Source: Candidatus Pacearchaeota archaeon (GTDB lineage: Archaea > Nanoarchaeota > Nanoarchaeia > Pacearchaeales > GW2011-AR1). From it: DNA of 12,163 nucleotides. The position numbers and the translations under genes are program-made. The stretch spans positions 1 to 12,163 of the forward strand of contig NZER01000444.1 of assembly GCA_002690445.1 (NCBI GenBank). Direction: 5' to 3'. The notes beneath the pieces were generated by a model that was not told where the DNA came from, did no database searches, and saw only the letters and a program-made list of their open reading frames with translations. Below are positions 6,301 through 12,163 of the stretch, one piece after another (within the stretch, counting starts at the first letter, position 1; each line of letters opens with the position of its first letter).

Positions 6301-7266
6301 ATGGCGGCTCCAACGCTTACCGAAACACTCGACAACATGTACACGACTACCTGGAGAAACAGGAAGCGTGAGATTGTCGATAATATCTTCGATGCAACAC
6401 CGTTCTGGTTTTGGCTAAGAGCGCATGGTGGCATGGAAAGTGTTGTCGGCGGTCGAAGCATCGACGTAGAACTTGCCTATGCGTCCAGCTCAAACGTTGG
6501 ATACATCAGCAAGGGTGATACGGTCTCCCTGGCTGACAAAGAGTTTCTGACTCTTGCGCAATACGAATGGCGCTATCTGGCAGACTCAATTGTCCGCTTC
6601 GGTGTGGATGAACAGCAGAATGCTGGCAAAAACAAGATCTTCAATCTGATGCAACAGAAGCTGACCAACAGTCAAGATAGTTTGGTCGATCAGCTGGAGA
6701 CCAGCTTATTCACTGCGCAGAGCGGCAAGACGATCAACTCGATGCTTGATCTGGTGGCAGACGTTCCGACGAATACCATCGGCGGGCTGAGTGGTACCAC
6801 ATATTCGTGGTGGCAGAATAAGGTCAAAGATATGACAGGCCTTTCGTTTGCTGTTCATGGTGTGAAAGAAATGCGCACTATCATAAACAGTATATCGAAC
6901 AACAAGGGCGGAGCGATGCCTGATATCATCGTGACACATCAGACGCCTTATGAGTACTACGAGGATGATGTGGTTGAGCAGAAACGTATCGTCAACAAGA
7001 AACTTGGCGATGCAGGCTTCGAGAATATCCAGTTCAAGGGTACGCCTATAATCTGGTCGCCGTCCTGCCCGAGCGATGCGATGTACTTCATGAATACCAA
7101 GTACTTGAAGTTCACGTACGATCCTCGTCTGTTCTTCGATATGACCGAGTGGAAAGCTATTCCTGATCAAGTCAATGATCGGGCTGCTCAGATTGTCGTT
7201 GCTGGTAATCTGGTGACAAATCGTCGCAGGGCGCATGGCGTCATGTTCGATATTGACACCGCATAG
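6301..7266 (+). CDS. major capsid protein
   Basis: This is the main shell subunit. The 321-aa length, the position after the scaffold and the strong ribosome binding site all fit. The start MAAPTLTETLDNMYTTTWRN begins an N-terminal arm. Residues 50-75 (GGRSIDVELAYASSSNVGYI) are likely the E-loop strands. Residues 111-138 (FNLMQQKLTNSQDSLVDQLE) form a long helix in the spine-helix position. GLSGTTYSWWQNK (162-174) is a pattern I associate with the P-domain region of one large group of phage capsid proteins. The later part (MPDIIVTHQTPYEYYEDD, then ending in TNRRRAHGVMFDID) fits the A-domain and the return strand. An HK97-like fold is inferred, not proven. GC is slightly higher and codon use cleaner than in neighbours, as expected for an abundant protein. 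No N-terminal delta domain is obvious, consistent with a separate scaffold. Confidence 0.9.
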   Translation: MAAPTLTETLDNMYTTTWRNRKREIVDNIFDATPFWFWLRAHGGMESVVGGRSIDVELAYASSSNVGYISKGDTVSLADKEFLTLAQYEWRYLADSIVRFGVDEQQNAGKNKIFNLMQQKLTNSQDSLVDQLETSLFTAQSGKTINSMLDLVADVPTNTIGGLSGTTYSWWQNKVKDMTGLSFAVHGVKEMRTIINSISNNKGGAMPDIIVTHQTPYEYYEDDVVEQKRIVNKKLGDAGFENIQFKGTPIIWSPSCPSDAMYFMNTKYLKFTYDPRLFFDMTEWKAIPDQVNDRAAQIVVAGNLVTNRRRAHGVMFDIDTA

Positions 7267-7268
7267 AA

Positions 7269-7287
7269 ATTGAAGAAATTCTTCAAT
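7269..7287. repeat. AT-rich inverted repeat just after the capsid gene
   Basis: ATTGAAGAAATTCTTCAAT is a near-perfect palindrome (nine-base arms around one base) that can fold as a 7-bp stem ATTGAAG/CTTCAAT with a 5-base loop. It starts three bases after the capsid stop and ends 22 bases before the next ATG. It is not GC-rich and has no T tract, so it is a poor intrinsic terminator. It could protect or process the capsid mRNA end or tune expression of the next gene. A protein-binding operator is also possible. Confidence 0.5.
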
Positions 7288-7309
7288 ATCGGTAGAAAGG
7301 AAGAAAGAG

Positions 7310-7792
7310 ATGGGTTGGAAAACAACTTTTATCACCCAACTAACTGACACGCGAACCACAGATGTGGAAGGTGTGGGTACGATCCGTCATGAAGGCCCTA
7401 ATAAGGTCTACAAGTGGGTCAAGTTCAACAACGGTGCTGGCGATGTAGCATCTATTACTGGCAATGTCGCCTATTACTACGGTGTAAGCGGCGATGCGGC
7501 AGACGGCGATGGCTATGAAGATAGTGTTGTCACAATGGATCGCACCGATGCCTTCCTAGGCGCTGGTGTGTTCCAGGCTGTTATTGCAGATGGCAGTTAT
7601 GGTTGGATCCAGATTAAAGGTCCCGCCACTCTGACAACTGCCTTGACAGCTGGTGCTGACGGCGATGCTTTGACGCATACCGGAGCTGGTGCCGACGGTA
7701 CTCTCGATTTGAGCGCAGACGACAAGGACGCAACGGTGGCTATTGCGACTGACATCTCGGCGAAGTTGATCATCTGTGATTTCCCGTACTAG
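7310..7792 (+). CDS. putative head decoration or minor head protein, 160 aa
   Basis: Preceded by AAGGAAG seven bases before the ATG, 43 bases after the capsid stop. The protein is rich in G, A, D, T and V, has one cysteine near the end, no signal peptide and no membrane segment, and appears to be mostly short beta strands. Segments such as AFLGAGVFQAVIADGSYGWI followed by QIKGPATLTTALTAGADGDA resemble repeating strand-turn units found in small proteins beside capsid genes that coat or stabilise the head. That resemblance is from memory of the pattern, not from an alignment. Position between the capsid gene and the head-tail adaptor candidate supports a virion protein. The N-terminal 30 residues are polar (LTDTRTTDVEGVG), which could be a flexible arm onto the capsid. 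Confidence 0.72.
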   Translation: MGWKTTFITQLTDTRTTDVEGVGTIRHEGPNKVYKWVKFNNGAGDVASITGNVAYYYGVSGDAADGDGYEDSVVTMDRTDAFLGAGVFQAVIADGSYGWIQIKGPATLTTALTAGADGDALTHTGAGADGTLDLSADDKDATVAIATDISAKLIICDFPY

Positions 7793-7800
7793 GAAAGGGG
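7791..7800 (+). promoter_or_regulatory. ribosome binding site of the 7808 gene
   Basis: AGGAAAGGGG overlaps the stop of the preceding gene and ends seven bases before ATG 7808. It fixes that start and indicates good independent initiation. Confidence 0.6.
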
Positions 7801-7807
7801 GTATCTA

Positions 7808-8302
7808 ATGGCTGCTTATGCTGAAACAGTCACTCTTGATCATCGCAAGGCTATTAAGTTAGGAGGTAGTCTTGCGGTCCTCACGGGACGCTGTAACATC
7901 ACGAACTACAATACAACGGTAGCGGAAATCACCGATATCACCGGCCATTTTCAGAATGACCCGATTGTCATCTGCTCGGGTGTATCTGAAAGCGGCTACT
8001 TAGTTCACTGGGATCGTACGAATAAGGGGTTCAAAGCCTTCTATCCTACGATCGCAGCAGCTGCTCATGACCACGATTTCGTAGTTGGTTCTGGCACTAT
8101 AGGTTCCAACATGGAGATAGGTCTCGATGTTGACACCGACAGCGGCAAGGTGGAAGGTGGTACTGGTATCACTGCTGAAAGAACACTCAGCGCAAATACC
8201 CCGGTAGCTACAGATGGTGCAATCACTGCGGCTGCTGGAACAGAAGTTGCGAATGATGTCGATATCGGCGAGGTTCAATTCATCGCTGTCGGCATCGTGT
8301 AA
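7808..8302 (+). CDS. putative virion structural protein, 164 aa
   Basis: I do not recognise a named family. The 164-aa product is about the same size as its upstream neighbour and similar in bulk composition (A, G, T, D, V rich, beta-prone), but the two share no clear motif, so recent duplication is unlikely. Residues 20-60 contain SLAVLTGRCNITNYNTTVAE and later IVICSGVSESGYLVHW. The middle has AAAAHDHDFVVGSGTIGSN, and the C-terminal third carries alternating small and acidic residues ending in EVQFIAVGIV. There is no signal peptide or membrane segment. It has a strong ribosome binding site and lies between the first decoration candidate and the adaptor gene. A second decoration protein or a minor head protein is the most likely role, by position only. 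Confidence 0.7.
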   Translation: MAAYAETVTLDHRKAIKLGGSLAVLTGRCNITNYNTTVAEITDITGHFQNDPIVICSGVSESGYLVHWDRTNKGFKAFYPTIAAAAHDHDFVVGSGTIGSNMEIGLDVDTDSGKVEGGTGITAERTLSANTPVATDGAITAAAGTEVANDVDIGEVQFIAVGIV

Positions 8303-8310
8303 AGGAGAAA
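8301..8310 (+). promoter_or_regulatory. ribosome binding site that sets the adaptor-gene start
   Basis: AAAGGAGAAA overlaps the stop of the preceding gene and lies five bases before ATG 8316. The same frame is open upstream to an ATG at 8214, but that would add 34 residues encoded inside the preceding gene and has no such site, so 8316 is the better start. Confidence 0.7.
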
Positions 8311-8315
8311 GTAGC

Positions 8316-9023
8316 ATGGGGACGCTGACGCTAACCGAGCTACAAGACGAACTGCGCTCTAACCTGGGCGAGAGGACCGACGTGAGTACCGCAAGACTCA
8401 CTCGGTTCCTCAACCAAGCGCAGACCAAAATCGCACGTCGTTCTAATTGGAGAGAGCTGCGAAAGATCGAAAGGCAGACGTTGACATACAGCGGTACTGC
8501 TTTGACAGATCGCTTCTACGCTTTCTCCAATTTGGACAACAGTAATCCTCGCTTGACGCACTCTATTGTCGTGCGAGATAGTACACAAAGCTGGAAGCTG
8601 TATCCTTTACCACAAAGAGGTGCCGACATAAATCTTCCTGTACGTGATCTGTATCCGACCAACAAACCTCGTTGGTACATCCAGTGGGGGGATCAATATG
8701 AGTGGACACCTGTTCCAGATAAAGCCTATAGCATGGAGTTTAGGTTGACCATATGGCCTGCTGCATTGACTGGATCTAATACATCTGATCTAGACGAGAA
8801 GGATGATCTTATTCTTCTTGATGCAAGCAGGAGGGCATTTCGATCGCTGGGATTTCATGACAGTGCGCTGGCAATGGCTAAGGATTATGAGATAGAGATG
8901 ACAGATGCCATAGTGGACGATGCCACCAAACCAGATATATTTGCAACAGTAGGAAATTCAAGCAGCTTCAGTGATGCTACATCTGCATACTGGGCTGACC
9001 CCTTCATAAGGAGAGTGCCATGA
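8316..9023 (+). CDS. head-tail adaptor (connector) candidate
   Basis: With ATG 8316 the product is 235 aa. The N-terminal pattern, ELQDELRSNLGERTDVSTAR then LTRFLNQAQTKIARRSNW (residues 8-45), is one I associate with phage adaptor or tail-tube A-type proteins: a leucine-rich helix, LG, an acidic loop, then LNxAxxxIA. These proteins sit under the portal and join head to tail. The middle is beta-rich (ERQTLTYSGTALTDRFYAF, then WKLYPLPQRG). The C-terminal region has a helix DDLILLDASRRAFRSLGF followed by another helix with MAKDYEIEM, also usual for adaptors. It ends by ATGA overlap with the next gene. Position after the head genes agrees. The exact subtype, podovirus adaptor or siphovirus connector, cannot be set without structure or profile searches. 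Confidence 0.72.
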   Translation: MGTLTLTELQDELRSNLGERTDVSTARLTRFLNQAQTKIARRSNWRELRKIERQTLTYSGTALTDRFYAFSNLDNSNPRLTHSIVVRDSTQSWKLYPLPQRGADINLPVRDLYPTNKPRWYIQWGDQYEWTPVPDKAYSMEFRLTIWPAALTGSNTSDLDEKDDLILLDASRRAFRSLGFHDSALAMAKDYEIEMTDAIVDDATKPDIFATVGNSSSFSDATSAYWADPFIRRVP

Positions 9024-9958
9024 CATCTTTCACTCGAACTTGGGACGCTTCCTATATAGCTCTTCCTGCTGATAGCGATGCGTTTAGCGAGGGTGCGCAG
9101 AGGATACGAAACCTGCGTAATGATGTACAAGAGCGTATTCAAGTAGATCATTCTATGGCTGGTGACAGCGAGGATGGAGAGCATCTTAAGATTAGCTTTT
9201 ACTCTCAAATAGCTGATCCCACTAATGCCGCGAATAAAGGCTTTCTATATATGAAAGATGTTTCATCGGTGGTGGAACTGTTTTTCATGGACGAAAGTGG
9301 AAATGCTGTACAGCTGACTAGCGGTGGTGGGCTTAATGTTAACATCGCGGCTAACAGTATTGATGGTACTCATATTGCTATCGGGTCAGATGCGCAAGGT
9401 GATATTCTTTATTACGACGGCACAGATTATGTTGTCTTAACAGCAGGTACAAGCGGGCAATTCCTTAAAACGCTCGGGGCAGGAGCCAACCCCGCATGGG
9501 CTACTGTTAACAACGGTGTCATTCTAACCACAGAGCAAACTGTGGATGTAACAAACAGAAGCACTGCAAGTACATCTTTCACGTCTTCCAGCGTTGTTTT
9601 GACAATGGCAGCTGCTTTACGAGACAGCAATAGTAAAGTACTAGTACGTGTATCTGGCGTTCTTGGACATTCTTCCACTGAGGGTACAGGAGTTCTTACT
9701 CTTGATCGTGGAGGTGTTGAACTAACTCCGGCTGGCGTAAATGGAATGCTTGATATGATACTCCAAGGTATGTCTGCTGAAGAGAATATAGGTGTCCCCT
9801 TTGCTTTTGAATATCTGGATACGCCTGGCACAACTGGACCACATACATATACTCTACACTGGAAAACCAGCGCTGGCACTGTCTATCTTGGTCGTCGAGG
9901 ATTAGATACTACCATAGACTCTCCGACAATGATAACAGTTCAGGAGATTGCAGGATAA
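9020..9958 (+). CDS. fibre-like virion protein, 312 aa
   Basis: The N-terminal segment RTWDASYIALPADSDAFSEG, then AQRIRNLRNDVQERIQVDH (residues 6-44), matches a recurring N-terminus of phage fibre or appendage proteins as I know them: aromatic start, P, G, then IRxL and R, ending in DH. Residues 121-162 contain GDILYYDGTDYVVLTAGTSG and QFLKTLGAGANPAWATV, a repeat-like motif very common in tail fibres. The remaining 145 or so residues are beta-rich with no cysteine (VLVRVSGVLG, then TYTLHWKTSAGTVYLGRRGL) and could be a jelly-roll-like head domain for host binding. It begins by ATGA overlap with the adaptor gene and ends by TAATG overlap with the next. Its GC is lower than that of the fibre remnant at the left edge. 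It could alternatively be a head or neck fibre, since it is encoded right after the adaptor. Confidence 0.75.
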   Translation: MTSFTRTWDASYIALPADSDAFSEGAQRIRNLRNDVQERIQVDHSMAGDSEDGEHLKISFYSQIADPTNAANKGFLYMKDVSSVVELFFMDESGNAVQLTSGGGLNVNIAANSIDGTHIAIGSDAQGDILYYDGTDYVVLTAGTSGQFLKTLGAGANPAWATVNNGVILTTEQTVDVTNRSTASTSFTSSSVVLTMAAALRDSNSKVLVRVSGVLGHSSTEGTGVLTLDRGGVELTPAGVNGMLDMILQGMSAEENIGVPFAFEYLDTPGTTGPHTYTLHWKTSAGTVYLGRRGLDTTIDSPTMITVQEIAG

Positions 9959-10260
9959 TGAGCAAAGTACTAACAGGAGGGTTCCCTAATCTGGATGTGC
10001 GCCGCCGAGACGTCATGGCTGCTCTTAATGAGTTTGCAAGGAATGTAGAGCGGCTACGGAATAGGATCGCTGAAGTCGTTTCCTTCAATCGTGTTCTGTA
10101 CTATAGCCAGAACGGAGAACCCTCCACCACCGATGTTGAGGATGGACAGATAGCCGTCTGGAAAGATGCGGATGCAGCTAGCACTAATCCCACACACTAC
10201 ATCGTATATAACGATGGTGGAACTATTGTTACGTGGGCATCTGATAACTTGGTACCGTAG
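9958..10260 (+). CDS. small appendage-associated structural protein candidate, 100 aa
   Basis: It starts by TAATG overlap with the fibre-like gene, so translation is likely coupled. Residues 14-42 form a charged helix (VRRRDVMAALNEFARNVERL) that could be a coiled coil. The C-terminal half is a short beta unit (GEPSTTDVEDGQIAVWKDAD, then HYIVYNDGGTIVTW) of a kind I have seen in phage fibre and baseplate proteins. No cysteine, signal peptide or membrane segment. It may be a partner or trimerising accessory of the upstream fibre-like protein. I do not recognise a family, and the role is inferred from position and the beta unit. Confidence 0.65.
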   Translation: MSKVLTGGFPNLDVRRRDVMAALNEFARNVERLRNRIAEVVSFNRVLYYSQNGEPSTTDVEDGQIAVWKDADAASTNPTHYIVYNDGGTIVTWASDNLVP

Positions 10261-10262
10261 AT

Positions 10263-12149
10263 ATGGGATTAACAAACAGAGAACGTGACCTATCAGACGG
10301 CTGGAAAATCTCTACTGTTGATAATTTAGTAGAGGGTGAACGCTTTGACGTGGAGTCTGAGCTGATAGGCGATAGCAATACATCTCTTGCAAGGAACGTC
10401 CTGTACGAACGGGGTCGTGTAGAAAGTGATCATGGCTATATACTTTTTGGTGATAATAATATCTGGGGCAATCCTCGTTTATACTATAATTTCGTTCACG
10501 GAGACGGTACTGAAGAGTTGCTGCTTCTGACTAATGAGACTTTATTTAAGTTTAATTCAACCTTTAGTAAATGGCACGCCATAAAGGGATTGGTTGACAC
10601 AACAACTTCACAGGGAGAAGCAGCTGGTGCAACGTCTGTAACTGTCGCAGATACAACAGGATTTGCCGCAGACGATCACATTACGATTGTTCTAGACAAT
10701 GGTAGTCAGCATAAGACTATTGTCATTGCGGTAGCAGGTTCTGTCATATCCATCCTGAACGCTATACCAAGCGGACGATCTGTAGCAAACGGTGCTGCTG
10801 TCGAAGAGCCTATTATCCTAACAGGGACGGATGATAAGCCGGTAGATATCACCACATGGCAGAAGACTGATCTTGCGATATTCACTAATGGAGTGGATGT
10901 AGTACATCAGTACAATAAGACTGCTGTAATAGTAGTACCTAATCTGCCCAGTAGCGGGAATACTGTAGCAAGAACGGTGGCTGTCTATGAAGATTATGTA
11001 TTCCTTGGCTTTACAACTGAAGCTGGTACTGCATACCCCTACAGAGTTAGGCGCTGTGATACAGGTGATCCTACTAATTGGACTACTGGGAATGCTGGCT
11101 TCGATGATCTTGTAGACAATCATAGTGACATACAACGTCTTAGCGTTCTTGGCCCTTATCTTGTTGTATACAGGGATATGGGTATAGCAAGAGGAGAATT
11201 GGTAGCAGCTGAAGATAAGTTAATGGACTTTAATACTGTAATTGCAGATGATGGTGTTATAGGTCCTGAGGGCATTGTGAATGTTGGGGATAGTGATATC
11301 TTCATAGGACATAAAAGTATTTGGCGTTATGAAGGTAGTACTAATATCGAGAATATAGGGCAGGCTGTATTTGAGCAGATATTTGGTCTGCGCGGAGACC
11401 TTAATACTCAATACAGACACAGGATTAAAGCCGTATACGTAGCAGAACTCGGAGAGGCTTGGTTCATATATCCTGTGACTGGAGAAACCTTCGCTACGCG
11501 TCTCAGAAGATATAAAGTAGAAACAGATGCGTGGGCCTCGCGAGATTTTACTGACTCCATTACTGGTGTGGGTATAAACAGGAGAGCATCTGCTCCAACT
11601 TGGAATGATGCGGTAGGTACCTGGGCTGCACAGGTTGGTACCTGGGACTCGAGGACTGCGTTGAAAGACGCACCTACCGTTCTACTGGGATTGGACAGTG
11701 GAGCATCTGAATATACTCGCGTTACAGAGGCAGGTGATACAAGAGTGCTGGAGGATGGCAGTACTATTAGAGGCTTCGAAGATGTTATCATAATGACTGC
11801 TGTTTATGATTATCTTCAAACGCAGGATAATGCTTTTGGCGAGGCCGACGATATTAATATAGAAGTCAGGACGAAGAATTTCATGGGCGTTGATAGAATG
11901 CTCAGATTTGATACATTTCATTTCTATGCTCGTGGACAGAGCATTTTGGTTGAGTACAGTACAGATGCAGGACAGACTTGGAATACACTTGGCACGCTAT
12001 CTGCTAGTGCCACGTATACCAGGAAAATTCTGAGTAAGCAGTTTGTAACTAACGATATCATGCTCCGCTGGACAGGTAGCGGCGCAGACTTTGGTCTTGG
12101 TTGGTTCTCAATGATCAATCGAGAAGAGAACATCATAGGAGGGAATTGA
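10263..12149 (+). CDS. large virion structural protein, tail nozzle or propeller-type candidate
   Basis: The 628-aa product starts at ATG 10263, two bases after the preceding stop, with no clear Shine-Dalgarno, so it probably depends on re-initiation. Residues 42-100 (LARNVLYERGRVESDHGYIL, then LYYNFVHGDGTEELLLLTN) resemble the opening of phage tail-tube B or nozzle-like proteins: removal of a fixed 'source' array followed by blades that report a value. The long middle is repeat-rich beta with alternating hydrophobics (PYLVVYRDMGIARGELVA, IFIGHKSIWRYEGSTNIENI), consistent with a beta-propeller or linked beta domains. Residues 445-461 carry three heptads of the form (P/G)TWxxxV. The C-terminal 100 residues are another beta region (FYARGQSILVEYSTDAGQTW). 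No cysteine pair or membrane segment is prominent. A nozzle or hub role is inferred; a DNA-stabilisation or appendage protein is possible. Confidence 0.72.
   Translation: MGLTNRERDLSDGWKISTVDNLVEGERFDVESELIGDSNTSLARNVLYERGRVESDHGYILFGDNNIWGNPRLYYNFVHGDGTEELLLLTNETLFKFNSTFSKWHAIKGLVDTTTSQGEAAGATSVTVADTTGFAADDHITIVLDNGSQHKTIVIAVAGSVISILNAIPSGRSVANGAAVEEPIILTGTDDKPVDITTWQKTDLAIFTNGVDVVHQYNKTAVIVVPNLPSSGNTVARTVAVYEDYVFLGFTTEAGTAYPYRVRRCDTGDPTNWTTGNAGFDDLVDNHSDIQRLSVLGPYLVVYRDMGIARGELVAAEDKLMDFNTVIADDGVIGPEGIVNVGDSDIFIGHKSIWRYEGSTNIENIGQAVFEQIFGLRGDLNTQYRHRIKAVYVAELGEAWFIYPVTGETFATRLRRYKVETDAWASRDFTDSITGVGINRRASAPTWNDAVGTWAAQVGTWDSRTALKDAPTVLLGLDSGASEYTRVTEAGDTRVLEDGSTIRGFEDVIIMTAVYDYLQTQDNAFGEADDINIEVRTKNFMGVDRMLRFDTFHFYARGQSILVEYSTDAGQTWNTLGTLSASATYTRKILSKQFVTNDIMLRWTGSGADFGLGWFSMINREENIIGGN
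11595..11657 (+). repeat. three in-frame 21-base units coding (P/G)TW heptads
   Basis: Within the 628-aa gene, three successive 21-base units encode PTWNDAV, GTWAAQV and GTWDSRT. Units two and three both begin GGTACCTGGG (11616-11625 and 11637-11646), an exact 10-base match at a 21-base period. The first unit is diverged at DNA level (starts CCAACTTGG). This looks like an old heptad expansion, with the second pair younger or converted. Confidence 0.6.
12137..12143 (+). promoter_or_regulatory. strong ribosome binding site before the last gene
   Basis: AGGAGGG, close to an ideal Shine-Dalgarno, lies seven bases before ATG 12151, overlapping the end of the 628-aa gene. Confidence 0.65.
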
Positions 12150-12150
12150 C

Positions 12151-12163
12151 ATGAGCATCGGTG
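12151..12163 (+). CDS. start of a further gene (3' end cut by window)
   Basis: ATG at 12151 follows the previous stop by one base and an AGGAGGG site by seven. Only M-S-I-G can be read before the window ends. The clear ribosome binding site is the reason to call it; nothing can be said about the product except that it continues the same + strand gene series. Confidence 0.55.

Noticed and set aside
7267..7309. Rho-independent terminator after the capsid gene
   Set aside because: The hairpin is AT-rich and is followed by ATCGG and not a T run, so termination is unlikely. It is listed as an inverted repeat.
6706..7359. Long minus-strand frame (217 codons) opposite the capsid gene
   Set aside because: It lies wholly antisense to the strongly supported capsid gene and next start, has no ribosome binding site or recognisable domain, and no other minus-strand gene exists in the window.
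8214..8315. N-terminal extension of the adaptor candidate from ATG 8214
   Set aside because: The extra 34 residues come from the out-of-phase end of the preceding gene and have low-complexity S/R/L content. ATG 8316 has a strong ribosome binding site and begins the recognisable N-terminal pattern.
1..12163. tRNA genes, CRISPR arrays, insertion-sequence ends, attachment site or integrase
   Set aside because: I looked for cloverleaf-like stretches, regularly spaced repeats and transposase or recombinase motifs on both strands and saw none; coding density leaves no gap above about 45 bases.

Overview
The window is a densely packed piece of a tailed double-stranded DNA phage or prophage (Caudoviricetes). 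Every supported gene lies on the + strand. It carries the packaging and head module and the start of a head-tail or tail module. The terminase, portal and capsid are recognisable from motifs. The small genes between them are mostly recognisable only by position and general character. A lipoprotein signal sequence suggests a Gram-negative host. I cannot name the host or a described phage genus from the sequence alone. No tRNA, rRNA, CRISPR array, insertion sequence, integrase or attachment site is visible, and no host gene flanks the block.

Layout. (1) 2-1022: the 3' end of a tail-fibre-like gene (truncated by the window), a 95-aa gene of unknown function and a 38-aa mini-gene, joined by ATGA and TAATG stop/start overlaps. 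This stretch is about 60% GC up to roughly position 960, then drops to about 40%. (2) 1027-3334: large terminase, a predicted lipoprotein whose reading frame lacks a normal start codon, and a single-pass membrane protein. (3) 3334-6278: portal, FmdB-type zinc-ribbon protein, a charged helical small protein and a scaffold-like protein. The last three overlap out of phase by about 55 bases each. (4) 6301-8302: major capsid protein, then two small beta-rich proteins that are decoration-protein candidates, each with a strong ribosome binding site. (5) 8316-12149: a head-tail adaptor candidate, a fibre-like protein, a small appendage-like protein and a large 628-aa structural protein that may be a tail-nozzle or propeller-type component. 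A further gene starts at 12151 and runs off the window.

How they work together: the scaffold, capsid protein and portal would build the procapsid. The terminase docks on the portal, cuts the DNA concatemer and pumps DNA in. The decoration candidates would then stabilise the head, and the adaptor and nozzle candidates would close the portal and attach the tail and fibres. No small terminase subunit and no tape-measure gene were recognised in the window.

The most unusual points are the lipoprotein that seems to need an AUU start (or a frameshift), its pairing with a membrane protein inside the terminase-portal interval, and the sharp composition break inside the 38-aa mini-gene.
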